Positions 14,159 through 23,222 of a stretch of DNA of 64,000 bases are shown piece after piece. The DNA comes from Rossellomorea aquimaris. Its GTDB lineage: Bacteria; Bacillota; Bacilli; Bacillales; Bacillaceae_B. The notes below the pieces were generated by a model. The model saw only the letters and a list, made by a program, of their open reading frames with translations, did no database searches and was not told the DNA's origin. Location of the stretch: assembly GCF_001877785.1 (NCBI RefSeq), contig NZ_MINN01000117.1:1-64000 (forward strand). The letters run 5' to 3'. Every line of letters starts with the position of its first letter. The stretch's first letter is position 1. The position numbers and the translations under genes are program-made.

Positions 14159-14285
14159 TGTACCTGGTACAATTTCGGTTCGGTGTACCTAAGAAGATTG
14201 TACCTGATACAACCTCGGTCCGTGTACCTGGTACAGGTTGCGGTGATTGTACCAGGTACAAATCCATCTGTTTGTACCTGGTACA
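14159..14285 (+). repeat. Array of 13-bp palindromes TGTACCTGGTACA (six units)
   Basis: Units start at 14159, 14184 (degenerate), 14199 (TGTACCTGATACA), 14223, 14248 (TGTACCAGGTACA) and 14273: steps of 25, 15, 24, 25 and 25 bp. The 12-bp spacers are unrelated. The same array occurs at 62153-62368. It begins 54 bp upstream of the glutaredoxin start codon. Confidence 0.85.
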
Positions 14286-14345
14286 ACCGATAATACTATA
14301 TATGACCGCTGGGTGGAAATGGTTTGGGCGTGTGACCTTATGCGC

Positions 14346-14460
14346 GAAATTTGTCGGATTCTCCCGAATTGTCGGTAATTCATAATAAATTGTTGGTAAA
14401 CAGCAGGAATTGTTGGTAACTCTCTTGAAATTGTTGGAAAGCCCGAAGAATTGTTGGTAA
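14346..14460 (+). repeat. Phased 20-21-bp array, core AATTGTTGGTAA
   Basis: Units at about 14346, 14367, 14388, 14408, 14429 and 14449 (AAATTTGTCGGA, AATTGTCGGTAA, AATTGTTGGTAA twice, AATTGTTGGAAA, AATTGTTGGTAA). The intervening 8-9 bases differ in each unit. Between rpoN and the palindrome array. Confidence 0.75.
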
Positions 14461-14536
14461 ATTCTATTTTTGGTTGGTATCCCCAAAAGATTGTCCTCAA
14501 TCCCTCGGACTTCCCCCAAATTCCACAATTCGTCCG

Positions 14537-15856
14537 CTATTCATACCGCTTCCTCATCGTAGACGAAGAAATCCCGAGCTGATCGCGATATTTGGCGATC
14601 GTCCGGCGCGAGACGTCGAAGCCTTTATCGATGAGCATATTGACGATTTTCTGATCGGACAGCGGTTTTTTCTTATCTTCTTCATCTACCAGGCGCTGTA
14701 ATTCATTTTTGATTGCGGTGGAGGAAGCCGCTCCACTGTCTTCCGAGTTCAGTGTTTTGATGGCGGCACTGAAGAAGTACTTCATTTCATAGATGCCATA
14801 TGGCGTCTGCATATACTTACCCTTGACCGCCCGGCTGACAGTAGATTCATGGACCCCCGCTTCATCGGCCACTTCCTTAAGCGTCAGCGGCTGCAGACCG
14901 GCCGGCCCTTCCAAAAAGAATGATTTCTGCTTTTCGACGATCAATTTCCCTACTTTTAAAATCGTTTGTTTCCTCTGCCTCAGGCTTTGGAGAAGCCATT
15001 GGAATTCCTGATCCTTCTCCCTCAGATAACGAACGGTTTCCTTATCGGGGTGATGCTCGAGGAAATCCTTGTATTCCTCATTATAGATCACCTTGACAGT
15101 CGTCCCGTCAAAAAGGGAAACAGAGACTTCATTTTCACCCGCTGTTTTCACTACCAATTCAGGGGCTATGTAATGAGAAGGTCCGTCACTGTAGAGTGCA
15201 CCCGGACGTGGATTGCACTGCCGAATGAGATCTGCGGCCTTCTGTATCTCCTTCAGGTCAACTTCCAATTCCTTCACGATAACCTTCCATTTTTTCGCGG
15301 CAAAATCATCGAAATGCTCTTCGACAATCCTCCGTGCAAGCCCGGTTTCCTTTTTCCGCATTAATTGGAGGAAAATGCACTCCTGGAGGGTACGGGCCCC
15401 TATTCCGGCTGGCTCCAATTCTTGCAGACTGTCAATATAGTACTGGAGCTGAGAGGATTGAAGATCATGCCTGGAGAGGAAGTCTTCCGTTTCTATATGC
15501 AGATATCCGTTCTCATCCAGACTGTGAAACAGGTCTTTCATGATTTTAAGTTCTATGGATGAAAACGATTTCAAATCCAATTGAAGAAAAAGATGCTCTT
15601 CAAGTGTTTTCTCCGAGACTGATAGAAACTCGGTGAAATCGGTCTCATTTTTATCATCATAATAAGACTCTCCCCGGCCGGGAATGTCTGTGATGGGGTC
15701 TTCTATTTGTATGAGGGGATTCTCCAATGCTTTTGTTTCGAGGAAAGCATTCAGTTCCAACGTGGAATACTGGAGGATGGTGATGGCCTGCTTTAGCTCT
15801 TGGGTCATCTGAAGCTTTAGTTGCTGTTTCTGCCATAATCCTGTGTTCAAATTCAT
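14537..15856 (-). CDS. rpoN: RNA polymerase sigma-54 factor (SigL)
   Basis: Sigma-54 directs transcription from -12/-24 promoters that need an activator ATPase; in Bacilli it serves levanase, arginine and branched-chain amino acid catabolism. 439 aa. Region I is the Gln-rich start (QKQQLKLQMTQELKQAITILQ), followed by the core-binding domain, an HTH (LKEVADEAGVHESTVSRAVKGK, about 335-356) and the RpoN box near the C-terminus, here SRRTIAKYRDQLGI instead of the canonical ARRTVAKYRE. Slightly short region II, usual for Gram-positives. Confidence 0.97.
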   Translation of the reverse strand: MNLNTGLWQKQQLKLQMTQELKQAITILQYSTLELNAFLETKALENPLIQIEDPITDIPGRGESYYDDKNETDFTEFLSVSEKTLEEHLFLQLDLKSFSSIELKIMKDLFHSLDENGYLHIETEDFLSRHDLQSSQLQYYIDSLQELEPAGIGARTLQECIFLQLMRKKETGLARRIVEEHFDDFAAKKWKVIVKELEVDLKEIQKAADLIRQCNPRPGALYSDGPSHYIAPELVVKTAGENEVSVSLFDGTTVKVIYNEEYKDFLEHHPDKETVRYLREKDQEFQWLLQSLRQRKQTILKVGKLIVEKQKSFFLEGPAGLQPLTLKEVADEAGVHESTVSRAVKGKYMQTPYGIYEMKYFFSAAIKTLNSEDSGAASSTAIKNELQRLVDEEDKKKPLSDQKIVNMLIDKGFDVSRRTIAKYRDQLGISSSTMRKRYE

Positions 15857-16140
15857 CCTTCTAACCTCCTCCCCTCATTTTACATGAAATTTTGGGTTAC
15901 GTTAATGGAAATTGTTTGGAAGACTGGTTGTTTTATAGAATTCTATGAATTTAGCAGGTGGAAGATAGCTTTTAACCTATTAATAGAGAGAGTAATAATT
16001 AACATTGACCGTTCCTGGCGCTCCACTTTTGGTTCAAACGAAAATTCATTTCCCAAAGTATCAAGCCCTTCTGACAGGAGTAGAAAAGGTGGAGATTTTA
16101 TAAGTAAATCCAATACTGGATTTTTAAATAATGGATACGC
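15857..16140. other. Upstream region of rpoN, no gene seen
   Basis: AT-rich DNA between rpoN and an R1 element. The only open frames are short and without ribosome sites. Confidence 0.5.
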
Positions 16141-16278
16141 CAACTGTTTATTGGAGTGCAGGACGAAGACTCCTGCGGGAGAAGCGTGTTAGGTGAGACC
16201 CCGCAGGAGCGTATGCGAAGAGGAGGCTAACCAACCGTCCGAGGAAAGCGAAGTCCTGCACGGAAATCAACAGCGGTG
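16141..16278 (-). repeat. R1 element copy 5
   Basis: Complete simple copy in reverse orientation: TTGGAGTGCAGGACGAAG at the left, CCTGCACGGAAATCAACAGC at the right. Between rpoN and tRNA-Arg. Confidence 0.85.
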
Positions 16279-16290
16279 TTACAACTGAAG

Positions 16291-16330
16291 ACAAAAAAAT
16301 GCCGCCGCGTTATAATAACGCAGCGGCATC
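16291..16330 (-). terminator. tRNA-Arg terminator
   Basis: Minus strand: TGCCGCTGCGTTA-TTA-TAACGCGGCGGCA followed by TTTTTTT, a 13-bp stem with one mismatch. Confidence 0.9.
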
Positions 16331-16336
16331 TTGGTA

Positions 16337-16408
16337 CGCCCTCGGAGGGAATCGAACCCCCATTTTAAGAACCGGAATCTTACGTGCTATCCGTTGCACC
16401 ACGAGGGC
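16337..16408 (-). tRNA. tRNA-Arg (anticodon CCG)
   Basis: Cloverleaf on the minus strand: acceptor GCCCTCG/CGAGGGC, D-arm with GGUGCAACGGAUAGCAC, anticodon stem AAGA/UCUU with loop UUCCGGU (anticodon CCG, reads CGG), and T-arm GGGGGUUCGAUUCCCUC. 72 nt without CCA (the next bases are TAC), so CCA must be added enzymatically. A tRNA-Arg next to clpP also occurs in B. subtilis. Confidence 0.95.
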
Positions 16409-16556
16409 ATGTAAGTGATCTTGTAAAACTATCGTACGAAAGTATATTATAATGTACTTTTTTCAGGAATGCAATACGTTTTCTCTGTTTAAAAAAGGAA
16501 TGGATGGGTATGATGTAGAAAGGATTACATAGTGTAAGAATCGCTGGTGCGTCAGG

Positions 16557-16573
16557 TTTGACCTTTATTGACC
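16557..16573 (-). promoter_or_regulatory. CtsR operator upstream of clpP
   Basis: Minus strand GGTCAATAAAGGTCAAA matches the CtsR box GGTCAAANANGGTCAAA with one mismatch. It covers the -35 and spacer of the clpP promoter, so bound CtsR would block RNA polymerase until heat or protein stress. Confidence 0.9.
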
Positions 16574-16586
16574 AACAGTGTATGAT
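16558..16586 (+). promoter_or_regulatory. Sigma-A promoter of clpP
   Basis: -35 TTGACC (16558-16563), 17-bp spacer, -10 TATGAT (16581-16586). Start near 16593, leaving a leader of about 60 nt. Confidence 0.8.
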
Positions 16587-16652
16587 TACAGTACAAAGTG
16601 AATATGTATTAAATACAAATAAAAAAAAGTGTACTTTAAGGAGGAACGAAGG

Positions 16653-17249
16653 ATGAACTTAATTCCTACAGTTATTGAACAAACGAACCGCGGCGAACGC
16701 GCATATGACATTTATTCCCGTCTGTTGAAAGACCGTGTCATCATGCTTGGAAGCGCCATCGATGATAATGTGGCGAACTCCATTGTAGCACAACTTCTAT
16801 TCCTGGAGTCTGAAAATCCGGAGAAAGATATCTCCATCTATATCAACTCACCTGGTGGAAGCATCACGGCAGGTATGGCGATCTATGATACAATCCAATA
16901 CATCAAGCCTGATGTACAAACAATTTGTATCGGTATGGCAGCTTCAATGGGTGCATTCCTTCTTGCAGCAGGTGCTGAAGGCAAGCGACTTGCCCTTCCG
17001 AATGCTGAAGTCATGATCCATCAGCCGCTTGGTGGAGCACAAGGTCAAGCGACGGAAATCGAAATCGCTGCGAAGCGCATTCTATTCCTTCGTGAAAAAC
17101 TGAATCAGATCCTTGCAGACCGCACTGGCCAGCCGCTGGAAGTCATCGCGAAAGATACGGACCGCGACAACTTCATGACTGCCGAGCGCGCGAAGGAATA
17201 CGGTTTAATCGACCGCATCATCACACGCAACGATATGAACAATAAATAA
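16653..17249 (+). CDS. clpP: ATP-dependent Clp protease proteolytic subunit
   Basis: Serine peptidase that forms the tetradecameric barrel used by ClpC, ClpX and ClpE for regulated proteolysis, including SsrA-tagged peptides. 198 aa; catalytic Ser in [12 protein letters not shown] (about 98), His in [10 protein letters not shown] (about 123) and Asp in DTDRDNFM (about 172). The frame could start 8 codons earlier, but AAGGAGG at 16638 places the ATG at 16653 ([11 protein letters not shown], the family start). Single gene with its own CtsR-controlled promoter and terminator, on the strand opposite to its neighbours. Confidence 0.99.
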   Translation: MNLIPTVIEQTNRGERAYDIYSRLLKDRVIMLGSAIDDNVANSIVAQLLFLESENPEKDISIYINSPGGSITAGMAIYDTIQYIKPDVQTICIGMAASMGAFLLAAGAEGKRLALPNAEVMIHQPLGGAQGQATEIEIAAKRILFLREKLNQILADRTGQPLEVIAKDTDRDNFMTAERAKEYGLIDRIITRNDMNNK

Positions 17250-17266
17250 TATCTTTTTTGAGAGTT

Positions 17267-17298
17267 TGCCCCGTCGGCTTTGGCCGCCGGGGTTTTGT
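17267..17298 (+). terminator. clpP terminator
   Basis: CCCCGTCGGCTTTGGCCGCCGGGG followed by TTTTG, 20 bp after the clpP stop. Confidence 0.85.
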
Positions 17299-17370
17299 TT
17301 TGCTTGGGAATGCGGCATTAGTTAGGGTCTTCTGCGAAATTCGTCAACTTATGTCGGGGAGTCGCCAGTT

Positions 17371-17440
17371 CGCACATATATCGGGATTTTCGTACTTAAA
17401 TTCCGGATTTCGCACTTAATCAGGAATTCCGCACATAAAC
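17371..17440 (+). repeat. Phased 20-bp array, core CGCACTTAAAT
   Basis: Four units: CGCACATATA (17371), CGTACTTAAA (17391), CGCACTTAAT (17411) and CGCACATAAA (17430), steps 20, 20 and 19 bp; a GGGATTTT or GGATTT stretch lies before two units. Between the convergent genes clpP and crh. Confidence 0.65.
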
Positions 17441-17531
17441 AGATCTGTTTCATGCTGGTTTTCTCATAGAAGCATTCTCCAAAGACGAAATCTTCACAAT
17501 CAACATCAAGCCTTTTGCAATCCCGGTCCAC

Positions 17532-17569
17532 AGAAAAAGCCGGCAGCCCCTATTGGACTGCCGGCTTTC
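17532..17569 (-). terminator. crh-whiA-yvcK-rapZ operon terminator
   Basis: Minus strand AAAGCCGGCAG...CTGCCGGCTTTTTCTG: 11-bp perfect stem with a 10-nt loop and a T-run, just after the crh stop. Confidence 0.88.
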
Positions 17570-17586
17570 CTCGTGTGAAGCCGACC

Positions 17587-17844
17587 CTATCCTTCTTTCC
17601 CTACAAACTTCTCAAGTGCCGCGATGGCTTCTTCTTCGTCGCTTCCATCCGCTGCCAGTGTTATCACAGAGCCGGTACTGATCGCCAGGCTCATGAGGCC
17701 CATGATGCTTTTGGCGTTCACTTTTTTACCGTCTTTCTCCAAGAAGATTTCCGATGAGAAGCGGTTTGCTTCCTGCACGAAAAGTGCGGCCGGGCGTGCT
17801 TGAAGACCCGTTTTCAGTTTGACTTCGACTTGTTTTTCTACCAT
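17587..17844 (-). CDS. crh: HPr-like catabolite repression protein Crh
   Basis: Crh is an HPr paralogue that cannot join the PTS phosphorelay but, once phosphorylated on Ser46 by HprK, acts as CcpA co-repressor. In this 85-aa protein the active-site His15 of HPr is replaced by Gln15 (TGLQARPA) while Ser46 is kept (NAKSIMGLMSLA), which identifies Crh rather than PtsH. An ATG two codons upstream is too close to the Shine-Dalgarno GGGGAG; the start used gives 8-nt spacing. It closes the whiA-yvcK-rapZ operon, and its kinase hprK is at 38.7 kb. Confidence 0.97.
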   Translation of the reverse strand: MVEKQVEVKLKTGLQARPAALFVQEANRFSSEIFLEKDGKKVNAKSIMGLMSLAISTGSVITLAADGSDEEEAIAALEKFVGKEG

Positions 17845-17868
17845 TATCATTTCTCCCCTTTGTTCGGA

Positions 17869-18816
17869 TTACTTGCTTATTTTCTCACCCGCTCTGATTT
17901 TCTCGGCAATTTGATCGATTTTCCGTAAGCGGTGGTTGATTCCGGATTTACTGATGGTACCGCCTGATACCATTTCCCCCAGTTCCTTCAATGTCACGTC
18001 CTGATAGGTGACCCTGAGTTCCGCGATTTCACGCAGTTTATCGGGAAGGACCCCCAGGCCGACATGCTTTTCGATGAATTTGATGTTCTCGACCTGCCTC
18101 AATGCGGCTCCGATCGTTTTGTTCAGGTTGGCCGTTTCGCAGTTGACGAGGCGGTTGACGGAGTTACGCATATCCCTTACGATCCGTACATCCTCAAACC
18201 GCAGGAGGGAGTTATGTGCCCCTGCGATATTAAGGAACTCGGTGATTTTTTCCGCCTCTTTTAAGTAAGTGATGAATCCTTTTTTTCGTTCGAGCGTCTT
18301 GCTGTTCAGCCCGAAGGTATTCATCAGGTCTGACAACGCTTCGTTGTGTTCTGCATACAGTGAAAAAATCTCTAGATGATAGGAGGATGTTTCCGGGTTG
18401 TTCACCGATCCCCCTGCCAGGAATGCCCCTCTTAAATATGATCTCCTGCAGCATTTCTTCTTAATCAGATCTTCTGAGATATTATGGATGAATGTAAATC
18501 CTTCGCCGAGGATTTTCAGGTCCTCAAGGATTTTCTTTGTATCTTCTTTGATCCGGACGATGTAGACATTGTTTTTCTTGAGACGCATCTTCTTCCGCAC
18601 CAGAAGTTCCACCGGGGTGTCGTATCCCTTTTTTATCAGTGTGTAGATCCTTCTGGCTATCGCGGCGTTCTCGGTCTGAATATTGACGACCAGCGTCTGG
18701 TTCGAGAAGGAAAGTGAGCCGTTCATCCGGATAAGAGCGGATAATTCAGCATTGGCACAGCAGTCCTTGACTTCAATATTGGTTAGTTCTTTCTTTGTTT
18801 CTGACGCAAACGACAT
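17869..18816 (-). CDS. whiA: DNA-binding protein WhiA
   Basis: WhiA combines a degenerate LAGLIDADG homing-endonuclease fold with a C-terminal HTH. In Streptomyces it drives sporulation septation; in Bacillus it affects division and chromosome segregation. 315 aa; N-terminal [17 protein letters not shown], the LAGLIDADG-like core (about 95-190; [16 protein letters not shown]) and the C-terminal HTH ([19 protein letters not shown], about 270-288). GTG and ATG codons lie 3 and 2 codons further upstream, but GGAGG is 8 nt from the ATG chosen, and this start matches relatives. 24 bp before crh, 60 bp after yvcK. Confidence 0.97.
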   Translation of the reverse strand: MSFASETKKELTNIEVKDCCANAELSALIRMNGSLSFSNQTLVVNIQTENAAIARRIYTLIKKGYDTPVELLVRKKMRLKKNNVYIVRIKEDTKKILEDLKILGEGFTFIHNISEDLIKKKCCRRSYLRGAFLAGGSVNNPETSSYHLEIFSLYAEHNEALSDLMNTFGLNSKTLERKKGFITYLKEAEKITEFLNIAGAHNSLLRFEDVRIVRDMRNSVNRLVNCETANLNKTIGAALRQVENIKFIEKHVGLGVLPDKLREIAELRVTYQDVTLKELGEMVSGGTISKSGINHRLRKIDQIAEKIRAGEKISK

Positions 18817-18876
18817 CCCCATCACCTCCTAGCAAACGCTTGCACAAGCTAATACAACAGAAATTTTCTTCTGTCA

Positions 18877-19833
18877 TTATTTGGATTTCATATAGGAATG
18901 AATGATTTTCGCTACTGTTTCTGTATTATGGCGTACCAGTCCATTATTATATGACAGGATATCCCGGGCAAGAACTTCAAGTCCCATTGAGTTTAAACGT
19001 TCGATATCGAAATGGACGGGACTCGCCTGCTCCTTGTCATAGCGTGCCTGGACTTCACCGGGCACCTGCTTGTTATTGACGAGGATCGAATCGATGCATG
19101 AAGAGTCCAAATGCTTTGATAAAGCCTCTACATGATCGCTTGCCGTGTATCCCTGTGTTTCACCCATCTGGGTCATGATGTTGCATATATACAGCTTCTT
19201 GGCCTTCGAGCGGCAGACTGCTTCGCCGATCCCCGGCACGAGCAGATTCGGAATGATGCTTGTATAAAGACTCCCCGGCCCCATGACAATCAGATCCGCT
19301 TCCGCGATTACCCTGAGCGTTTCAGCAAGCGGCTTGATGTTGTCAGGCTTTAAAAAGACACGCTTGATCTTTTTGCCTGCCTTCGGGATCGCAGACTCCC
19401 CCGTCACGATTGTGCCGTCTTCCATCTCGGCATTCAGGATGACGCTTTGATTGGCGGAAGGCAGCACTTTGCCTTTCACATTCAGGACCCTGCTCATTTC
19501 CTGAATGGCGTGGACAAAATCACCCGTGATCGAAGCCAGCGCGGCAATGATCAAGTTTCCAAGGGCATGACCCGAAAGCTCATTCTCTGTTTCGAAGCGG
19601 TGCTGGAACATCTGCTCTACAAGGGGTTCAACCTCGGAAAGTGCCGCCAGCACATTCCGGATGTCACCCGGCGGAGGGATGTCCAGTGAATCCCTCAGCC
19701 TTCCCGAGCTGCCGCCGTCATCCGCCACGGTCACAATCGCAGAGAGATCGAGCGGGTGGCGTTTCAGTCCGCGCAGGAGGACAGGGAGACCCGTCCCCCC
19801 TCCGATGACGACAACCTTTGGCTGTTTGGTCAT
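18877..19833 (-). CDS. yvcK: YvcK-type UDP-sugar-binding gluconeogenesis factor
   Basis: Required for growth on gluconeogenic carbon sources and for correct PBP1 localisation in B. subtilis; binds UDP-GlcNAc-type sugars. 318 aa of the CofD-like fold with the N-terminal loop [18 protein letters not shown] and [11 protein letters not shown], and [16 protein letters not shown] in the middle. Its ATG overlaps the rapZ stop by 4 bp (ATGA), so the two are translationally coupled. Confidence 0.96.
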   Translation of the reverse strand: MTKQPKVVVIGGGTGLPVLLRGLKRHPLDLSAIVTVADDGGSSGRLRDSLDIPPPGDIRNVLAALSEVEPLVEQMFQHRFETENELSGHALGNLIIAALASITGDFVHAIQEMSRVLNVKGKVLPSANQSVILNAEMEDGTIVTGESAIPKAGKKIKRVFLKPDNIKPLAETLRVIAEADLIVMGPGSLYTSIIPNLLVPGIGEAVCRSKAKKLYICNIMTQMGETQGYTASDHVEALSKHLDSSCIDSILVNNKQVPGEVQARYDKEQASPVHFDIERLNSMGLEVLARDILSYNNGLVRHNTETVAKIIHSYMKSK

Positions 19834-20726
19834 GGCGCCTGAACAGCCTTTCTCTTTTCTATATCACGATGAGAGATTTTCGTATGATAATCCTCTTCGA
19901 AGTGATGCCCGATGTATTCCGCGAGTGCAACCGAACGGTGCTGGCCGCCCGTGCAGCCGATCGCCACGACAAGCTGGCTCTTCCCTTCACGTTTGTAATG
20001 GGGAAGCATGAAGGAAAGCAAATCGGTCACTTTATCAAGGAATTTATGGGTTTCATTCCATTTCAGGACATAAGTCGAAACCTCTTGATCCAGCCCGGTT
20101 TTCGGGCGCATATGGTCGATATAATGGGGATTCGGCAAGAATCTTACATCGAACACAAGGTCGGCATCGATCGGGAGACCGTGCTTGAAACCGAATGAAA
20201 TCACATTGACCGTGAAAATCGATTTCTTGTTCACCGAAAACTCGGTCAGGATCTTCTCGCGCAATTCCCTCGGCTTCATTTTCGATGTCGTATAAATCAG
20301 CTGCGCGCGGCCTTTTAATTCTTCGAGCAGTTCCCGTTCCTGCTTGATCCCCTCAAGCGGAAGGCCTGACGGGGCAAGCGGATGGGAGCGGCGCGTTTCT
20401 TTGTAGCGTCTCACAAGAGCAGAATCATCCGCATCCAGGTACAGGATCTGCGGCGTCACCCATGAGGTTTCCGCAAGCTCATCCAGCGCCTTGAAAAGAT
20501 GGTCGAAGAATTCCCTTCCGCGGAGGTCCATCACAAGTGCGACCTTATTCATTTTATTGCCGGACTCTTTCATGAGTTCGAGGAACTTAGGCAGAAGAGT
20601 CGGCGGCAAATTATCTACGCAGAAAAAACCTAAATCTTCGAAGCTTTGGATGGCGACCGTTTTACCGGCTCCGCTCATCCCAGTGATGATCACTAATTGT
20701 ACGTCATTCGTAGAACCTGTACTCAT
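19830..20726 (-). CDS. rapZ: RNase adapter / nucleotide-binding protein RapZ (YvcJ)
   Basis: P-loop NTPase family; the E. coli member RapZ senses glucosamine-6-phosphate and targets small RNAs to RNase E, while B. subtilis YvcJ hydrolyses GTP and affects competence. 298 aa: Walker A GMSGAGKT (16-23), [18 protein letters not shown] in the middle and the C-terminal domain with [12 protein letters not shown] (about 260-271), the phospho-sugar-binding part. Gram-positive function is only partly known. Confidence 0.95.
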   Translation of the reverse strand: MSTGSTNDVQLVIITGMSGAGKTVAIQSFEDLGFFCVDNLPPTLLPKFLELMKESGNKMNKVALVMDLRGREFFDHLFKALDELAETSWVTPQILYLDADDSALVRRYKETRRSHPLAPSGLPLEGIKQERELLEELKGRAQLIYTTSKMKPRELREKILTEFSVNKKSIFTVNVISFGFKHGLPIDADLVFDVRFLPNPHYIDHMRPKTGLDQEVSTYVLKWNETHKFLDKVTDLLSFMLPHYKREGKSQLVVAIGCTGGQHRSVALAEYIGHHFEEDYHTKISHRDIEKRKAVQAP

Positions 20727-20774
20727 ACTCTTCCCCCGCTTTATTTTGAAATTTGTGTATGGGGCTTTTCATTA

Positions 20775-21007
20775 CCGCAGTTGATTTCCGTGCAAGACTT
20801 CGCTTTCCGCGGGTGACCCGTGAGCCTCCTGTTAGAGGAGTCTATTGTCTAGCTGCAGGGCTTAGAGGCACATGTCATAAGCCAAACCGACCAAGAAGGC
20901 AAAGAACGCCTTCGTGGACGATTCGTCTTATGCCACACGCCTCTGGGCAAAGCCCTTCCGCTTTTCGGTCAGGAGTCTTCGTCTTCCACTCCAATCAACT
21001 GCTGGAA
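20775..21007 (+). repeat. R1 element copy 6, with nested R2 element
   Basis: Outer arms CCGCAGTTGATTTCCGTGCA and CACTCCAATCAACTGC complete; R2 replaces the tip at 20846-20966. It separates rapZ from the Nudix gene, which in B. subtilis are adjacent. Confidence 0.85.
20846..20966 (+). repeat. R2 element nested in R1 copy 6
   Basis: From TGTCTAGCTGCAGGGCTTAG to CCCTTCCGCTTTTC, same relative orientation as in copy 3. Internal palindrome ACCAAGAAGGCAAAGAACGCC. Confidence 0.75.
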
Positions 21008-21048
21008 CCGCCAAAGATCAAAATCACATGTACATATTTTTTCTTTTA

Positions 21049-21516
21049 TTAACTCGGATCCAAGCGATATGACAGCAGCTTGAAATCCGGTGTGTACGTA
21101 AATGTACCGTAGATGGTTTTCTTTCCGTGGAGCAGGTAGTCGAGGATGTGATAATCCCCTTCGGCCATCGGCAGGTCCTTGATGTCTTCGAACTTATGCC
21201 ATTTGATCTTGCCTTCCTCCGATTCCTGGAGGTTCACGCCGTCTGCTTCCGTTGCAAAAAAGGAAAACATCATCCACTCTGAAACGACTTTTTCACCGTC
21301 TTTGATAATGAAGGTGAACACACCTTTCAAATCCGGATTTTTTAAATAGATCCCTGTCTCTTCGCGGTACTCGCGTATGACGGCATCGCGGATCGACTCA
21401 CCCGGCTCCATTTTGCCTCCGGGTGCCACCCACCAATTGCGGCGGGGTTTTTGGAGAAGGAGTACTTTGTCTCCATCCAGATATAAGCAATTTGTGACAC
21501 GCTGCACATCCTTCAC
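21049..21516 (-). CDS. Nudix hydrolase (YvcI-like)
   Basis: Nudix proteins hydrolyse nucleoside diphosphates linked to another moiety; the substrate here is unknown, with 8-oxo-dGTP-type or RNA-cap-like substrates possible. 155 aa. The Nudix box is complete: G34, E40, R48, E49, E52, E53, G55 (pattern G-x5-E-x7-R-E-x2-E-E-x-G). Position just upstream of rapZ-yvcK-whiA-crh corresponds to yvcI of B. subtilis, but an R1/R2 composite now lies between. Confidence 0.9.
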   Translation of the reverse strand: MKDVQRVTNCLYLDGDKVLLLQKPRRNWWVAPGGKMEPGESIRDAVIREYREETGIYLKNPDLKGVFTFIIKDGEKVVSEWMMFSFFATEADGVNLQESEEGKIKWHKFEDIKDLPMAEGDYHILDYLLHGKKTIYGTFTYTPDFKLLSYRLDPS

Positions 21517-21978
21517 CTCTAGTCTGGTTCATTAGGACTCATTTCCGTCCTTTTTCATTCCCTTTATTATACTATGATTGCGGACAGGCTACAATGTCTC
21601 AGCCTGCGGGGCAGCCATGGAAGTTCACTTTGGAGGCTTCTTCAGGAAAAATTGTCGATTTCTTCATAAAAATATGGGGACAGGCTTCTTCAAATTTCGA
21701 GTGATACAGCCAGCTTTGAATCACTATAACAGAGGAAAATGGCAAAAAAAATAGACACAGGCGAGTCCTGTGTCGTCAAAGGGATTTATTACTTAAAAAG
21801 GGGGTCAATTTCTTACTTTCTATAATACCCGATAATTGTTTCATTCGTGTTACAACAGATTTAAAACGGTATTACGGAATTGTTAATTTTGACGAATTTT
21901 TATTAAACAAGCGTCGTTTTTTGTTAGAATTTGTATAACCTCATATGAATTAACATTCATTTATTTGGATGATTATTC
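21517..21978. other. Intergenic spacer, no gene seen
   Basis: 462 bp between the Nudix gene and an SGNH hydrolase. Contains a terminator-like hairpin at 21753-21779. The remaining DNA is AT-rich and has no plausible frame or repeat. Confidence 0.5.
21753..21779 (-). terminator. Probable terminator of the SGNH hydrolase gene
   Basis: Minus strand GACACAGGACTCGCCTGTGTC followed by TATTTTTTTT. About 200 bp after the stop codon, rather far, but no other gene intervenes. Confidence 0.7.
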
Positions 21979-22695
21979 TTAGAAGTCATATTTCTTCATG
22001 ATCTGATCTGCCATAAGTTCGTAACCCTTTCCATTCGGATGGAGGGAATCATGGAAATATTGCTCCTTGTTTTTACCCTTGAATAATGGATTGGAAGAAA
22101 CATATTTTACTTTCCCATGCTTCTTCACTTCTTTCACGATTGTCTGGTTCCACTCATCCACATATGCTTCAATTTTATCACTGTCCCTGTCCGGGTAAGG
22201 ATTGTATAGCCCGATGACAAGGATCTCTGCATCTTCATTCGTTTTTTCAAGCGTATCGAGAATGAAATTCAAATTATCCACATATTCTTTTTTCGCTTCC
22301 ATGATTTTGTCATGATGAAGAGGGACCAGTTTACCACCGTTGCTTTTGATGAGGTCATTCGTCCCGATGTTGACGATAAAGACATCCGCTTCTGTCAAAT
22401 CTTCGCTCACGCTCGGTTTCATCAGCTGCTTTTGAAGACCGGAAGACTTCTGACCGGGAATCCCGAGATTCTGGAATTTGTAGATTTCGTCCGTCTCCTT
22501 CTTGTTCACCTTTTCTTCCAGACGGCCGATATAACCTGTATCTTTGTCATCACCGTATCCGTACGTCAGGGAATCACCGAGGGCAATGACCCTTTTCTTC
22601 GATTCCGACTTGCTTTCATCGGCAAAATAACTGAAATAAATAAGGGGAATTAATGCAATTACGACAATGGGTATGATAATTTTCCATTTTGACAT
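21979..22695 (-). CDS. SGNH/GDSL-family hydrolase, membrane-anchored
   Basis: Likely an extracytoplasmic esterase or lipase. 238 aa with a single N-terminal hydrophobic segment (5-23) that is either an uncleaved anchor or a signal peptide without lipobox Cys. SGNH blocks are intact: nucleophile Ser42 in ALGDSLTYGYG, Gly in NLGIPG (block II), Asn113 in NIGTND (block III), and Asp216/His219 in HDSLHPN (block V). Resembles YpmR-like proteins of Bacillus; the substrate is not known. Confidence 0.9.
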   Translation of the reverse strand: MSKWKIIIPIVVIALIPLIYFSYFADESKSESKKRVIALGDSLTYGYGDDKDTGYIGRLEEKVNKKETDEIYKFQNLGIPGQKSSGLQKQLMKPSVSEDLTEADVFIVNIGTNDLIKSNGGKLVPLHHDKIMEAKKEYVDNLNFILDTLEKTNEDAEILVIGLYNPYPDRDSDKIEAYVDEWNQTIVKEVKKHGKVKYVSSNPLFKGKNKEQYFHDSLHPNGKGYELMADQIMKKYDF

Positions 22696-22849
22696 TGATG
22701 ATCCTACCTTCCTGTTCTTGGCTGCTTGTACATGATGAAGTTATTCCCGATTGTCAGAGGATGTAACCTGTATATTTTTGGAATGAACATTTTTTTACAA
22801 TAAAAAAGACAAACTCTCCCCCGCTTGAGTATGCCTTTTCGAAGGTCGA

Positions 22850-23164
22850 TCAGTTCTTCTGGATGCCAAATCGTGCATTGATCTGGCCCTTGATCATTTT
22901 CTGCTTCGCTTCTTTTCTCTCTTTTCTCGTCAGCTCGTACTTGATTTCCTTGGTTGTGACACCTTCTTCTCTATGGTCCGCAATTTCCATCAGCCGCTCT
23001 ACATCGTTGAAAGAGTATTTCCGGTAACCCCGGTTGGTCCGTTCCGGGTAGATGAGCTTCTTTTCCTCGTAATACCTGATTTTTCTCTCTGTCAGGCCAG
23101 TCAATTCACTGACGACACCGATTGAAATCACCTTTTTGTCCTTATAGGAAGATTCCTGTCCCAC
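22850..23164 (-). CDS. tnrA: Nitrogen regulator TnrA (MerR family)
   Basis: TnrA activates or represses nitrogen genes under nitrogen limitation and is held inactive by feedback-inhibited glutamine synthetase. 104 aa: MerR-type winged helix (about 13-80) beginning [19 protein letters not shown] and [20 protein letters not shown], and a short C-terminal tail [15 protein letters not shown], which corresponds to the glutamine-synthetase-sensing end of TnrA rather than the GlnR tail. A TnrA box (23223-23239) lies about 50 bp upstream of the predicted start site, the position for positive autoregulation. Confidence 0.93.
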   Translation of the reverse strand: MGQESSYKDKKVISIGVVSELTGLTERKIRYYEEKKLIYPERTNRGYRKYSFNDVERLMEIADHREEGVTTKEIKYELTRKERKEAKQKMIKGQINARFGIQKN

Positions 23165-23187
23165 ACTGCCCTCCCCCTCTTAGCCTT

Positions 23188-23193
23188 ATTATA
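23188..23193 (-). promoter_or_regulatory. -10 box of tnrA
   Basis: Perfect TATAAT on the minus strand without a recognisable -35 17 bp upstream, as expected for an activator-dependent promoter; the TnrA box centre is about 50 bp from the implied start near 23181. Confidence 0.6.
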
Positions 23194-23222
23194 CATGGGC
23201 GGGCGGCGGAGCCCGAGGATTA

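Noticed and set aside
13860..14528. A 222-codon frame containing the glutaredoxin
   Set aside because: The first 141 codons read through the phased and palindromic arrays; the ribosome site and family start support the 81-aa form.
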